From a virus, in the IMG/VR virus record IMGVR_UViG_3300008114_000471, positions 1-27,922 of that record: DNA of 27,922 nucleotides, one strand, 5' to 3'. Of the stretch, positions 6,446-15,525 are shown one piece after another; position 1 is the first letter of the stretch, and each line of letters starts with the position of its first letter. A program made the translations under genes and the position numbers. A model generated the notes under the pieces. The model had not been told where the DNA came from and did not search any database. It saw only the letters and a list, made by a program, of their open reading frames with translations.

Positions 6446-6838
6446 ATGGCAGAGTTAATTAGAGAAAAAGTATCTGGGGTAGGTCCAATGTCGGAAAGAA
6501 CCGACCTAAATGTTTCTAACCAACCTGCTAGATATATCTCTGGACTTCCTTATGGTGAAGGTGAAGCAACCTATACTCAACAAACTGCAGCACCTATGGC
6601 TGGTACACCAGAAATGGTTGAGCAAAAATTACCACCAATTGTTCCATTGACTGAGCCAACACAATTACCTAATCAACCAATTTCTTATGGTGCTAGTTGG
6701 GGTGAAGGACCTGGACCAAATATTGGTGCTATGCCTGGACTAGACCAAGTTAACCCTGCAAATGTTGTTTACCGAATGATGCAATATGATACAAGTGGAG
6801 CATTAGAGGCTATCTATAATAAATTAAATGAGGCGTAA
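6446..6838 (+). CDS. Small Pro/Gly-rich protein (130 aa), unknown
   Basis: A 130-residue protein with a good ribosome site (GGAGAAA) and a TAATG overlap with the giant gene downstream. Residues 45-105 are rich in Pro, Gly, Gln and Thr with almost no predicted structure; a short C-terminal helix (about 115-130) ends the protein. I recognise no family. Coupling to the giant virion protein suggests a partner or chaperone of it, or a minor head protein. That is inference from position only. Confidence 0.7.
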   Translation: MAELIREKVSGVGPMSERTDLNVSNQPARYISGLPYGEGEATYTQQTAAPMAGTPEMVEQKLPPIVPLTEPTQLPNQPISYGASWGEGPGPNIGAMPGLDQVNPANVVYRMMQYDTSGALEAIYNKLNEA

Positions 6839-9800
6839 TGTCTTTCACAAATCCTGTCGGACCTACACCTTTAGGCGTTAATAGTAATTTAGCAAACAGA
6901 AATCCAGAAATATACGGTGCTGCCGTTGCTGGACAATGGAGTCCTGAAGAACGTTTTGTAATTAACAATATACAAAATCTTCTTGACTTAGATAAATCAC
7001 TTGCTAGAACTTCAGACCTAGATAAGGCTAGAAAAAAATTTAACGGACTAGACCCTGAAGTCCAAGGCGCTTTAGTATTCCTTAATCCTAATGCTGACTA
7101 TCAATTAAAAGATAAAAATATTTTTCAAAAAATTGGTGGTGCAGCAATTGACTTTGTTAAAACTCCACTTAGAGGGATTATTGATACAGCAGAAAGATAT
7201 GTTAATTTAACACCACCTGCTACTCCATACCGAGTAATTAGAAGTGCTTTTGATACTGGCGATGATAAGAATTTTTTTGAAAAAGTACTTACTAAAAAAA
7301 CTTGGTCTGATGCTTGGAATGGTGTCAATCAATGGGACGGCGTAGCCACTAAAAAACTAGAAGAAAAATATGGCAAGGCTATGTCTTATCTTGCTAGAGG
7401 TATTGCCGATGGTAAAAAACCTAGCGAGATTTTACGTGAGTATGGTCAACTAGATGTTGATATGGCAAATGCTATATCTCAACTAAGTGGTGCTACAAAA
7501 GACTGGAAGAATGCTTTTGCAGAGCATAAGGCTTATCAAGTAAATATTGGTAATGACTATACTAACTGGGCTAATAATAATCACCCACCAAAAGATGGTG
7601 GTGCTTGGTCATATATTATTCCAACCACATTAGGACTATTTCCATTTCCAGGTTTTAATGAAGTTGTTCCATCTAAAGATGGTAAAAAATGGTTAGTAAG
7701 TAATCCTAATATTTTTTCTAAAGAAGAATATGTAAGCCCTTCAGGTTCTATTAACTTTACCGCAGCAATAGCCCTTGACCCGTTAACTTATGTAACTGGC
7801 GGAACCTCATTGGCTTTAACACAAAGCGGAAAGTTAGCAGAAAAGTTTGTTAATTCTTCTAAGTCTACAATTCAAAAAGTAGATGAGTTATTTCAAGTAC
7901 CTGAATTTGCTTCTTATCACGCAAGACTTGCTGAAGATATTGTTAAATTAAGAGAAGCCCGCCGTGCTAAAAATTATGTTGAGGCTGGCGTTATTAGAAA
8001 TAGAATTGCTAATAACTTTCCAGATTATGATGATGACGGCATTATTAATTTATTTACTAATACTAAAGTACTAGATGATTCTGAAAATCTTGTCTATATA
8101 ACAGATTTACCAACAATGCAAAAATTCTTCCAACGCGGAGAATATGCAAACTACTTAATTAACGCAAAAGTTAATGGTGGTATGTTTTATCGTGAGAACA
8201 ATGTTGCTCTAGAACGCCGTACTAGAAGTATTACCGATGGTCTACGTTCAATGTATGACCAAGTATTTAATGGTATTGACCGCAGAGTTCTTAATGGTCA
8301 AGCACCAATACCAGAAAAAGTTTATGATAACTGGTTAGAGTTTGAAAAGTATTTTGCAGACCAATTAAAAATTAGACAATATGGTTCTGGTTTTGAAGCA
8401 AGTATAATAGACCCTAATAAAGATGATATTATTAGAACTCTTACAAATTCAGAAAAGAATTTTAAAAAGGCTGTTGGAAATGCTTTTGCTATTCAACCAG
8501 CACAAAAACAAATCTTTTATAAAGATGGTTATGTAGAGCGTTCTTTAAATGACTTTAGAAACTTTGCTCGTTTACTTGTTGGCGACAAAATTATTGCTAA
8601 TAGTTTAACTGAAAGATATCTTGCTATAGAGCCAGATGAGCGTTTAAATATGCTTCACAGCCTATACAATTTGTATTTAGATAAAATTGGTTTTTCTAAT
8701 ACAGCAAGTGGTATTGACCGTAAACGTGCAATACTAGACGGAATATTTGGTGGACAAGGTTTTGGTCCAATACCAGAGTTTAAAATTCCAGCACAAATGG
8801 ATTCTCCTTTGCTTGCTAATCGTTTTGGTGGACCTAGCCAGATTCTTCACACAACTCCAGGTATATCTATGCTTAACTTTGATGAGTTGTTTAGAGAAGT
8901 TTATAACGTAAATGAAGGAAATGTAAATCAACTTCTTCGTTATAAAGGTACTGGTGGGCTAACAAACAATGCTATTTCTAGGGCTGCCAACAAAGCCTGG
9001 GCATTCTTATTGTTAATTCCTGATTTAGGTTGGAAGTCTGCTGCAGATAACGCTTTAGTTTATACTATGACAGCCCAGCCAAAACAAATAGTTTCTTACT
9101 TTACTGGTAAGGGCAGGGCAATGAGTAAGGCAATTGCTGCTTGGACTGGTTCTGAAAAAACTCAAGGTTTAATTAAATCTAGAATATTAGATGTTTTTGA
9201 TAGAAACCCTGCTAAATACGTTTCTCCACAGACACGTAAAGAAATGCAGGCTGTTCAGAAAATAGATACTAGTTATACATTACCAAATGGTAAAACTATT
9301 AAAACTTCTGAATTAGTTTCTGCTGATGAATTATTTGGTGCAACGTTTGAAGAACGCTTGGCTTCTACAATTATGGCTAAGTATGGTAGTAAATTAGATT
9401 CTGAGTCTAATGGCTATATGGCTGAATTGTTAATGTATAACAATCAATCAGTTGAGGCTATGATTCAATCTACAGTTGCTGCTAATTTTGCTAATACATT
9501 AGTAGATGGCACTGTTGCTGCTGAAATTTATGGCAAGTCTACACTTTCAGAAGCCCTTGAGGCTGCTGGACGTAAGGCAACTGGCGTTTATAAGAATGAT
9601 GTTTACAATGCTTTAACAGATGCAGATAAAAACCTTGTTCATTTTTCTTCTTTCTATAAATATTTTGGAAAGAATATTTGGAAAAATGTAGACTTTGGTT
9701 CTTTGTTTGTTAGATATGGTGCATTAAAAACAGCAGATGATGTATCTGCATACGTAGATGATGCAATGAAGCGAATTGGATATGAAAAATCTGCTGAAGG

Positions 9801-12288
9801 TAAGTGGACAGTACCTGATAAAAACGTTGCAAGAGTAAAAGAATTTAATAGTGAGTTTGGTAAAACTTCTAATCTTAAAGCCGTGGGCTTAAAAGACTCA
9901 GAAATTACTGAATCTATAATTCGTTATTCTGCTGCAGAAATGTATACCGTTTTTCACGGTAGTTCTGACAAGTTTAATGAGGCTTTATACTCAGCAATTA
10001 CGGGTAAAATTCAAAGCGGGCTAGAAAAAGTAGCCAAGTCTCGTGCATTCCGTGGTAAAGACGCTATGCGCCGTACTGCAGTTGGAGAAGAACTAGTTAG
10101 TTTAACTCCTAAAGAAATTGCAAGGCGACAAAAATATGAATTAGAACGCGGTTTAGCATCTGGATATGTACGTAATATGTCATTTCAAGAATTTGAAGAA
10201 CTAAGCAAAGGATTTGGTCTTCAAGGTGCAGTAAGAACTGACATTGATTTTCCTCTTATGGTAGACCCAGTTTCTTGGTATAAGAAACACGGCAACATTG
10301 GTTGGGAAATGATGGATAGGCAAATAAATGACCTATTTTCAGTAGATGCTTTTAACATAAAGTACATTGACCAACGTAAGAATATGAAGACAGAAGAAGC
10401 AGCCTATGAGGCTTCGCTTATTAAGCAAGGTGTTTCTGCTGAAAATGCTTCAATTCAAGCAAGTATTTACTTTACTAATATGGCTAGTAGAAATGCAGCC
10501 AATGACATATTAAAGTATGTTGATAACCCAGAAGTTAAAACACAATTAGCGTTTAATCTTCGTGTTGCTGGACGTTTTTACCGAGCAGTAGAAGACTATA
10601 CAAGACGTTTAGTTAGATTTAGTACTCGTCATCCAGAAAGAGTTCTATATCGTTTAGGTCATTTTAGTCAGGCTATGGACGGTAGCGGTATGACATACAC
10701 AGATGACAATGGTACTGAGTATGTTCTTATACCTAATGATGGTCTTTTCTGGAGAACCGTAGCCCCAGCCTTTGCTGCGTTAATGAATCCACTTGGAACA
10801 GCACAAGCAGTTTTAGGTCAAAACTGGGACTTCTTTAAACAACCAGCCTGGAATCAATATACATTAAAGATATCTATGTTGAACCCAGGTTATGCTGAAG
10901 GTTCAGGTTTGCCAACACTTACTGGTCCCACAATTGCAATTCCAGTACTAGGTGCTAGACAATTGTTAAATACAGTAGGTACAAGATTTGGTTCTCCGTT
11001 AGCCCTTGAGATTGGCGAAGAACTAGATAACTGGTTACTTGGTCCTCAAAGTGATAATACAACTTGGCTTCGTGGTTTAATACCAACTAACTTATTAAAT
11101 GCTTGGAATACATTACCACTTGCCGATAAGACTGGTGCAATGGCTACTGCAATTTATCAAGCAGGTGCTTATATGCAGATAAATGAAAAGACAAGATTAA
11201 AACCAGAAGATTATGGTGATGAAAAGAAACTTGGTCAATACTATAACCGATTAAGACTTCAAGCCCATAGTGTTGTTGCTGGTAAACTTGGATTTAATAT
11301 TCTTTCTCCAGTTCCACTAGGAAGTACAGAGCCAGGAATTTTGCCTGAACTTCGTGAGGTTGGCATAGTAAGTTTTCGTCAAGAATTCAGTGACATTCTT
11401 CGTGGTGTACTTAGTGTTAATGCTGAGTATGGTTATAACTTACAAGACCCAATAGGTACAGCAGTATCTATCTTTGCATCAGAAAATCCAGATAAGTTAA
11501 TTTATACTGTAAGCAAGAATAGCCAACAAGCAAGAACTGCTATTAACTATACCCAAGAAACTAAAAAATGGGCTATTGATAATGTTAAGTTATTAAAAGA
11601 TTACCCAACAGTAGGCTGGGTATTTGCCCCTCACATTGGCGAGTATGACCCATCTGTAATGTATTTCTTACAGGCTGCTGATTTAATAGATGAAAAAGAT
11701 AATGTATTTGATAATAACAATCAAGTACTAAAAAGATATTTAACAGAGTTGGCTGCTGTAAAAGACCGTCAAATGTATTTTGATGTAGATAGAGAAGTTC
11801 AACGTCTACTTAATGACCCAGAAAATCCTGACCGAAACAATTATATGTATCGGAAAGACCTTATGGAAAAGGGTAAGAATACTAAGCAAGTAATCCTTGC
11901 TGGTAATGCAGCCCTAAGAGAAGTATTACTTAATAGCAATTGGGAAAATAGACAATCTTTACTAGGTAGATTTAATAACCTTAACTCAATGTCTAATGAC
12001 CCAGAGGTTATGAAGTTAATGGAAAAGCAAAAGAATGATGTTGTTCTATCTAACTTACAAAAGATGACAGCATTGGCTAACCGAATGCTAGTTGTTTTTG
12101 AGGATACAAAAATCCGTGGACAATTTGGTTCAGAAGAAGCATTAGAGAAAGTCTATAGAGATGGGATTACTAATTTGGAAAATGTAGCAGGTGCTAATCC
12201 AACACTAGGACACGCATATTCTAACATTATTAGACCTTTGCTAGATGACGTTTATAGCACCCCTACAGTAGCGATAGCGAGACAATAG
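6838..12288 (+). CDS. Giant protein (1816 aa), probable inner virion/DNA-ejection protein
   Basis: An uninterrupted 1816-residue frame that starts by TAATG overlap with the previous gene. It has no signal peptide, no long tandem repeats and no enzyme motif I can defend. It is mainly helical with scattered hydrophobic segments, such as AIALDPLTYVTGG near 310 and WAFLLLIPDLGW near 721. An aromatic, proline-rich region at about 1240-1480 includes FSTRHPERVLYRLGHF. The C-terminal 250 residues look helical and charged. Position between portal/protease and scaffold, huge size and lack of a tape-measure profile fit a head-resident ejection protein (compare T7 gp16 or the P22 ejection set). Alternatives are a tape-measure protein in an unusual place or a virion enzyme such as an N4-type polymerase, for which I found no motif. 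Confidence 0.75.
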   Translation: MSFTNPVGPTPLGVNSNLANRNPEIYGAAVAGQWSPEERFVINNIQNLLDLDKSLARTSDLDKARKKFNGLDPEVQGALVFLNPNADYQLKDKNIFQKIGGAAIDFVKTPLRGIIDTAERYVNLTPPATPYRVIRSAFDTGDDKNFFEKVLTKKTWSDAWNGVNQWDGVATKKLEEKYGKAMSYLARGIADGKKPSEILREYGQLDVDMANAISQLSGATKDWKNAFAEHKAYQVNIGNDYTNWANNNHPPKDGGAWSYIIPTTLGLFPFPGFNEVVPSKDGKKWLVSNPNIFSKEEYVSPSGSINFTAAIALDPLTYVTGGTSLALTQSGKLAEKFVNSSKSTIQKVDELFQVPEFASYHARLAEDIVKLREARRAKNYVEAGVIRNRIANNFPDYDDDGIINLFTNTKVLDDSENLVYITDLPTMQKFFQRGEYANYLINAKVNGGMFYRENNVALERRTRSITDGLRSMYDQVFNGIDRRVLNGQAPIPEKVYDNWLEFEKYFADQLKIRQYGSGFEASIIDPNKDDIIRTLTNSEKNFKKAVGNAFAIQPAQKQIFYKDGYVERSLNDFRNFARLLVGDKIIANSLTERYLAIEPDERLNMLHSLYNLYLDKIGFSNTASGIDRKRAILDGIFGGQGFGPIPEFKIPAQMDSPLLANRFGGPSQILHTTPGISMLNFDELFREVYNVNEGNVNQLLRYKGTGGLTNNAISRAANKAWAFLLLIPDLGWKSAADNALVYTMTAQPKQIVSYFTGKGRAMSKAIAAWTGSEKTQGLIKSRILDVFDRNPAKYVSPQTRKEMQAVQKIDTSYTLPNGKTIKTSELVSADELFGATFEERLASTIMAKYGSKLDSESNGYMAELLMYNNQSVEAMIQSTVAANFANTLVDGTVAAEIYGKSTLSEALEAAGRKATGVYKNDVYNALTDADKNLVHFSSFYKYFGKNIWKNVDFGSLFVRYGALKTADDVSAYVDDAMKRIGYEKSAEGKWTVPDKNVARVKEFNSEFGKTSNLKAVGLKDSEITESIIRYSAAEMYTVFHGSSDKFNEALYSAITGKIQSGLEKVAKSRAFRGKDAMRRTAVGEELVSLTPKEIARRQKYELERGLASGYVRNMSFQEFEELSKGFGLQGAVRTDIDFPLMVDPVSWYKKHGNIGWEMMDRQINDLFSVDAFNIKYIDQRKNMKTEEAAYEASLIKQGVSAENASIQASIYFTNMASRNAANDILKYVDNPEVKTQLAFNLRVAGRFYRAVEDYTRRLVRFSTRHPERVLYRLGHFSQAMDGSGMTYTDDNGTEYVLIPNDGLFWRTVAPAFAALMNPLGTAQAVLGQNWDFFKQPAWNQYTLKISMLNPGYAEGSGLPTLTGPTIAIPVLGARQLLNTVGTRFGSPLALEIGEELDNWLLGPQSDNTTWLRGLIPTNLLNAWNTLPLADKTGAMATAIYQAGAYMQINEKTRLKPEDYGDEKKLGQYYNRLRLQAHSVVAGKLGFNILSPVPLGSTEPGILPELREVGIVSFRQEFSDILRGVLSVNAEYGYNLQDPIGTAVSIFASENPDKLIYTVSKNSQQARTAINYTQETKKWAIDNVKLLKDYPTVGWVFAPHIGEYDPSVMYFLQAADLIDEKDNVFDNNNQVLKRYLTELAAVKDRQMYFDVDREVQRLLNDPENPDRNNYMYRKDLMEKGKNTKQVILAGNAALREVLLNSNWENRQSLLGRFNNLNSMSNDPEVMKLMEKQKNDVVLSNLQKMTALANRMLVVFEDTKIRGQFGSEEALEKVYRDGITNLENVAGANPTLGHAYSNIIRPLLDDVYSTPTVAIARQ

Positions 12289-12821
12289 TGAATAATCTCC
12301 AGTATTATATTAATGAGGTAAGACGCCAGAATCCTGGTATGTCAGATGCTGATGTTCAAAGTATTGCTAACAAGATTTACAAAATGGACCCTCAGTCTGA
12401 CTTTACTGGTAAAAGACCTAAACAAGACCCAGCGTTTAAAGTATTTATTGCTAATGCTAAGGCTGGTCCTCAACCATCAACATCTAATAAAGATACAAAA
12501 ACAAAAGATTCTGATGTAAAAGACCCTATTAATAAACCACAATTTTCACCTATTGGTTCTGGTATACAAACAGATTTTAAACAATTCGTTGACGGTACAC
12601 TTAATCGCAATGCTGGTGGTCCTGGCTCTATTAGTACAGAACCATTTATTACTGGTCGTTCAACTCCTGAACAACCAAATCCTAAACCTATAGCAATTCT
12701 TCCTACTAATGATGGTTTAGGATTTATAGTTTCTGATTTAGATAGTGCTGTTAATGATTATATTAGCAGAATTCCTCGTGGTGAAGAAGAATATTACAAA
12801 AAACAATTACAAAAATATTAA
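12288..12821 (+). CDS. Probable inner virion protein (177 aa), possibly the 5' part of a frameshifted gene
   Basis: A 177-residue frame with a GTG start sharing one base with the stop of the giant gene. The N-terminus (about 1-60) is helical (YYINEVRRQNPGMSDADVQ). The middle is a Pro/Ser/Thr/Lys-rich linker, and the end (about 145-177) is helical and charged. It stops at KKQLQKY. The next reading frame continues in +1 register right there with similar helical sequence and no ribosome site. The two may therefore be one protein of about 390 residues. The role is inferred from position with the other candidate ejection proteins. Confidence 0.65.
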   Translation: MNNLQYYINEVRRQNPGMSDADVQSIANKIYKMDPQSDFTGKRPKQDPAFKVFIANAKAGPQPSTSNKDTKTKDSDVKDPINKPQFSPIGSGIQTDFKQFVDGTLNRNAGGPGSISTEPFITGRSTPEQPNPKPIAILPTNDGLGFIVSDLDSAVNDYISRIPRGEEEYYKKQLQKY

Positions 12822-13455
12822 TTGGATTCGTACTCGTATAAATACACAACCAATTAGTGAAAGTGCAAGAAGTAGTGGTTTAACTACTAAGGCTGATGCG
12901 TTAGCAGAGTTTAGACGTACTGTTCAACAGTATGTTGGTGATTTTGATTTAGTAAATAACTATGATGCCTTGGCTGAAGCATATTGGCAAAAACTTCATA
13001 AAGAAGAACTAGCAAGAGTAAGTCAAAGTACAAGCGTTACTGACCCTATTACTGGTAATAGAACTAGTAGAAGTACATCTTATAATCAATTATCTGAACA
13101 AGATAGATTAGAGATGCGTATTAATTTTATAACCAAAGGTGCTATGGACAAAAAGGGTAAAGTAATAAGCACTTTATATAAAGGTTTAGATTCTTATATT
13201 CAGGGTGGTTTAAAAGTATCTGATATTGCAGACCAATATAGAAAACTTAAAACTAGCGAACTAGAACTAGCAGAAGGTGCTGTAGATATATTTGATGCAG
13301 ATGTTCAATCTGCTTTGACTGCTGATAAATTAATAGACCCAATTACTTATACTGGTATGTTAAGACAAAATCCAAATTGGAAGTTTACAAAGAAAGCCAA
13401 TGAATCAGCGGCTGGTCTTGTAGATACAATTCTTAAAACTTGGGGGGCTGCTTAA
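12754..13455 (+). CDS. Probable inner virion protein, possible 3' part of a frameshifted gene
   Basis: The frame is open from before 12745 to 13455. Upstream of about 12815 it merely shadows the previous gene and is oddly hydrophobic (MIILAEFLVV). After that it becomes a normal charged helical sequence (SSGLTTKADALAEFRRTVQQ). I give the first ATG, at 12754, but no start in this frame has a ribosome site. A +1 shift near 12811-12821, in AAAAATATTAATTGG, would fuse it to the upstream frame. It ends three bases before the next gene. Residues after about 80 form a charged, mostly helical domain with Ser/Thr segments. Family not recognised. Confidence 0.6.
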   Translation: MIILAEFLVVKKNITKNNYKNINWIRTRINTQPISESARSSGLTTKADALAEFRRTVQQYVGDFDLVNNYDALAEAYWQKLHKEELARVSQSTSVTDPITGNRTSRSTSYNQLSEQDRLEMRINFITKGAMDKKGKVISTLYKGLDSYIQGGLKVSDIADQYRKLKTSELELAEGAVDIFDADVQSALTADKLIDPITYTGMLRQNPNWKFTKKANESAAGLVDTILKTWGAA

Positions 13456-14904
13456 ATGGGTTATTTAGATAATCAAAACTGGGAAAGAAACTACAATGCA
13501 GCCAATCAATATGGAGCGCAAACTAAAACAGTAACTATTGATGGAAAAACTTATACTGGCGTAGACCCTTCAACTGGTAGACCACCTGCTGCAACTAGCA
13601 TTGGTATGGTATCTCCATCTTCTGGATTAACTATTACTGGTACAGAACGCAATGCTGCTAAAGAAGCAGAGGCTAGAGCAATGGGTATGACTCCAGAATA
13701 TATTGCTTCTCGTGGTGGCATTAATGCACAAGGTTATTTTAATGACACACCTTTGTCTGGGCAATTATCTGCTGCTGAACAAAAACAAGTTACTAAACCA
13801 GATGGCAGTGTTAATACTGCTGCTATGGCAGAAATTTTACAGAAAAAACAAATTGCTGAACTTGTTGCACAAGGCATTTCAGAAGCAGATGCTTATAAAA
13901 AAATAACAAGTCAATATGGTCAATATGGTATTTCTTATACACCTGCAGTTGGTGGATTTGATGCACAAGGTAATAAAGTTGAAGGTGGACAATATGATGC
14001 CACTGGTAAATTTGTAGGTACTTCTACTGCTAGCACAGGTACTGCAGCAGATAATGTATCTCAAGAAAAACGTGATGCATATGCTCTTGTTGAGCAAACA
14101 ATGCGTAGTTATGGTTTTAGTGAAGCAGAATTAACTGAAATATTAAACTATATTAAAACTGGTTTAGTTAACCCAAGAATGGGTGCTAATCAATTAGTAA
14201 TTGAATTACGCAATCTACCATCATATAAAGCAAGATTTGCTGGTAATGAAACCCGTAGAAAAGCAGGTTTAAATGTTTTATCTGAAGCAGAATATCTAGC
14301 ACAAGAAAAAGATTATTCAGAAACTTTAAGAAGATATGGTCAGCAAAGACTGGCTAATCGTGCACAGTTTGCTACATTGATTGGTAATGACATATCTAAT
14401 ACTGAATTAGGTAGTCGTGTTGGTATAGCCGTTAATCGTTTATCTAATACTAATCCAGCAGTTTTGGGTCAATTAAGAACATATTATCCAACAATTACTA
14501 ATTCAGATATTGTTGCTTATTTCTTATCTCCAACAGAAACATTACCAGAACTAGAAACTAAAGTAGCAACTGCAGAAATTGGTGCAACTGCTGCACAATA
14601 TGGTTTACAATCTGACCTTTCTAGAATTTCTGAACTACAAAGATACGGCGTAGATTTAGCAAGAGCCCGTCAAGGTTATGAAAACATAGCAAACATATTG
14701 CCTAGAACTGAATTACTAAGCAATATATATAAGCAGGCTGGTATTAATTACAATCAAACAACAGCCGAGCAAGAAGAATTTAAGGGACTTGCATCTGCAA
14801 GACGTGCCCGTAATCAACTATCTCAACTTGAGACCGCTGCATTTAGCGGTGCTTCAGGGTTAGGTAGAACTTCGCTTACAAGAAATATAGGCGGAACAAT
14901 ATAA
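13456..14904 (+). CDS. Probable inner virion protein (482 aa)
   Basis: A 482-residue protein that starts directly after the preceding stop; a run of six G at 13441-13446 can serve as ribosome site. The first 190 residues are Gly/Thr/Tyr-rich and loop-like. Residues 200-480 are mostly helical, with many Ala, Arg and Gln. The C-terminus (RARNQLSQLETAAFSGASGL) is a long helix followed by a Gly/Ser-rich tail, a pattern I associate with phage internal virion proteins. With the giant gene and its two neighbours it would make a multi-protein ejection set. No enzymatic motif seen; the function is inferred from position. Confidence 0.6.
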   Translation: MGYLDNQNWERNYNAANQYGAQTKTVTIDGKTYTGVDPSTGRPPAATSIGMVSPSSGLTITGTERNAAKEAEARAMGMTPEYIASRGGINAQGYFNDTPLSGQLSAAEQKQVTKPDGSVNTAAMAEILQKKQIAELVAQGISEADAYKKITSQYGQYGISYTPAVGGFDAQGNKVEGGQYDATGKFVGTSTASTGTAADNVSQEKRDAYALVEQTMRSYGFSEAELTEILNYIKTGLVNPRMGANQLVIELRNLPSYKARFAGNETRRKAGLNVLSEAEYLAQEKDYSETLRRYGQQRLANRAQFATLIGNDISNTELGSRVGIAVNRLSNTNPAVLGQLRTYYPTITNSDIVAYFLSPTETLPELETKVATAEIGATAAQYGLQSDLSRISELQRYGVDLARARQGYENIANILPRTELLSNIYKQAGINYNQTTAEQEEFKGLASARRARNQLSQLETAAFSGASGLGRTSLTRNIGGTI

Positions 14905-14909
14905 GAATC

Positions 14910-14995
14910 CCGATGTGGACCGACCAGCCCCACACGGTGTATAAGACTGGTAGCAAGAGCCAGCCTATCTACCCCTGGATAGAACTGAGGCTTGC
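14910..14995 (+). other. Structured intergenic leader before the scaffold gene
   Basis: The gap 14905-15025 has no reading frame. CCG-TGTGG (14910-14918, one bulged A) pairs with CCACACGG (14930-14937). Further on, CTATC/GATAG (14965-14982) is nested inside GCAAG..CC and GGCTTGC (14953-14961 with 14989-14995). No T run follows. It is the only long gap in the head genes, so it may be a processing site, a leader controlling scaffold/capsid output, or an attenuator. Confidence 0.45.
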
Positions 14996-15025
14996 GACTA
15001 ACAACGAATAGAAAGGGTGGTTGCT

Positions 15026-15496
15026 ATGAGCAACAACTACTGGGATGAAGACGAAGACGAACAAGATACACAAGAGCAGCAATTAACTGGCGATGATTTA
15101 GTTAAGAAACTAAGAAAAGCCAAACGTGCTGACGAAAAGCGTATCAAAGAACTATCCGAACAACTTGAAGGATTCCTCAAGGAGCGTAAGGAAAGAACCG
15201 TCACGGAAGTCCTAGCAAAAAAGGGAGTAAACGCTAAGGCTGCTCGTCTAATACTTAAAGATGTGAATGATGCTACTGAAGAATCTATTGATTCTTGGCT
15301 TCGTGATAACGGAGATTTAATTGGCTACAATCCACAATCAGAGGTTGAAGAAAAGCAGAAAGACCTTGCTGCATTACGTCAGCAAGATATTGTAACTCAA
15401 GGCGGAATTGCTCCAGACAAAGCCGTAGACATTGAACGACAGATTGATTCTGTGGATTCAATGGATGATTTATTAAATCTTCTACGCAATTCCTAA
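15026..15496 (+). CDS. Scaffolding protein
   Basis: A 156-residue, very acidic and helical protein immediately upstream of the capsid gene. It begins MSNNYWDEDEDEQDTQEQQ, followed by a Lys/Glu coiled coil (about residues 25-60, LVKKLRKAKRADEKRIKELS) and a C-terminal acidic helix. Acidic N-terminus, coiled coil, size and position are typical of phage scaffolds, which guide capsid assembly and then leave or are cut. I chose the ATG at 15026 over a GTG at 15017 because GAAAGGGTGG lies just before it; the GTG is inside that ribosome site. A protease acting on it would be expected, and the Ntn-hydrolase at 5868-6437 is the only candidate in view. Confidence 0.8.
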   Translation: MSNNYWDEDEDEQDTQEQQLTGDDLVKKLRKAKRADEKRIKELSEQLEGFLKERKERTVTEVLAKKGVNAKAARLILKDVNDATEESIDSWLRDNGDLIGYNPQSEVEEKQKDLAALRQQDIVTQGGIAPDKAVDIERQIDSVDSMDDLLNLLRNS

Positions 15497-15505
15497 CAGT
15501 TCATA

Positions 15506-15520
15506 GTCACTGGAGGTGAC
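15506..15520 (+). promoter_or_regulatory. Capsid gene ribosome site presented in a hairpin
   Basis: GTCAC (15506-15510) and GTGAC (15516-15520) pair around TGGAG. The strong Shine-Dalgarno GGAGGTGA of the capsid gene is thus half in the loop and half in the stem, 5 bases before the ATG. It may tune or switch capsid translation. Confidence 0.5.
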
Positions 15521-15525
15521 GCAAA

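Noticed and set aside
6838-12288. N4-type virion RNA polymerase in the giant protein
   Set aside because: A segment ending MAKYG near residue 846 resembles the end of polymerase motif B, but the required Arg/Lys spacing and the catalytic Asp motifs are not found.
14905-15025. tRNA gene in the pre-scaffold gap
   Set aside because: The stems do not form a cloverleaf and there is no T-loop consensus or acceptor stem.
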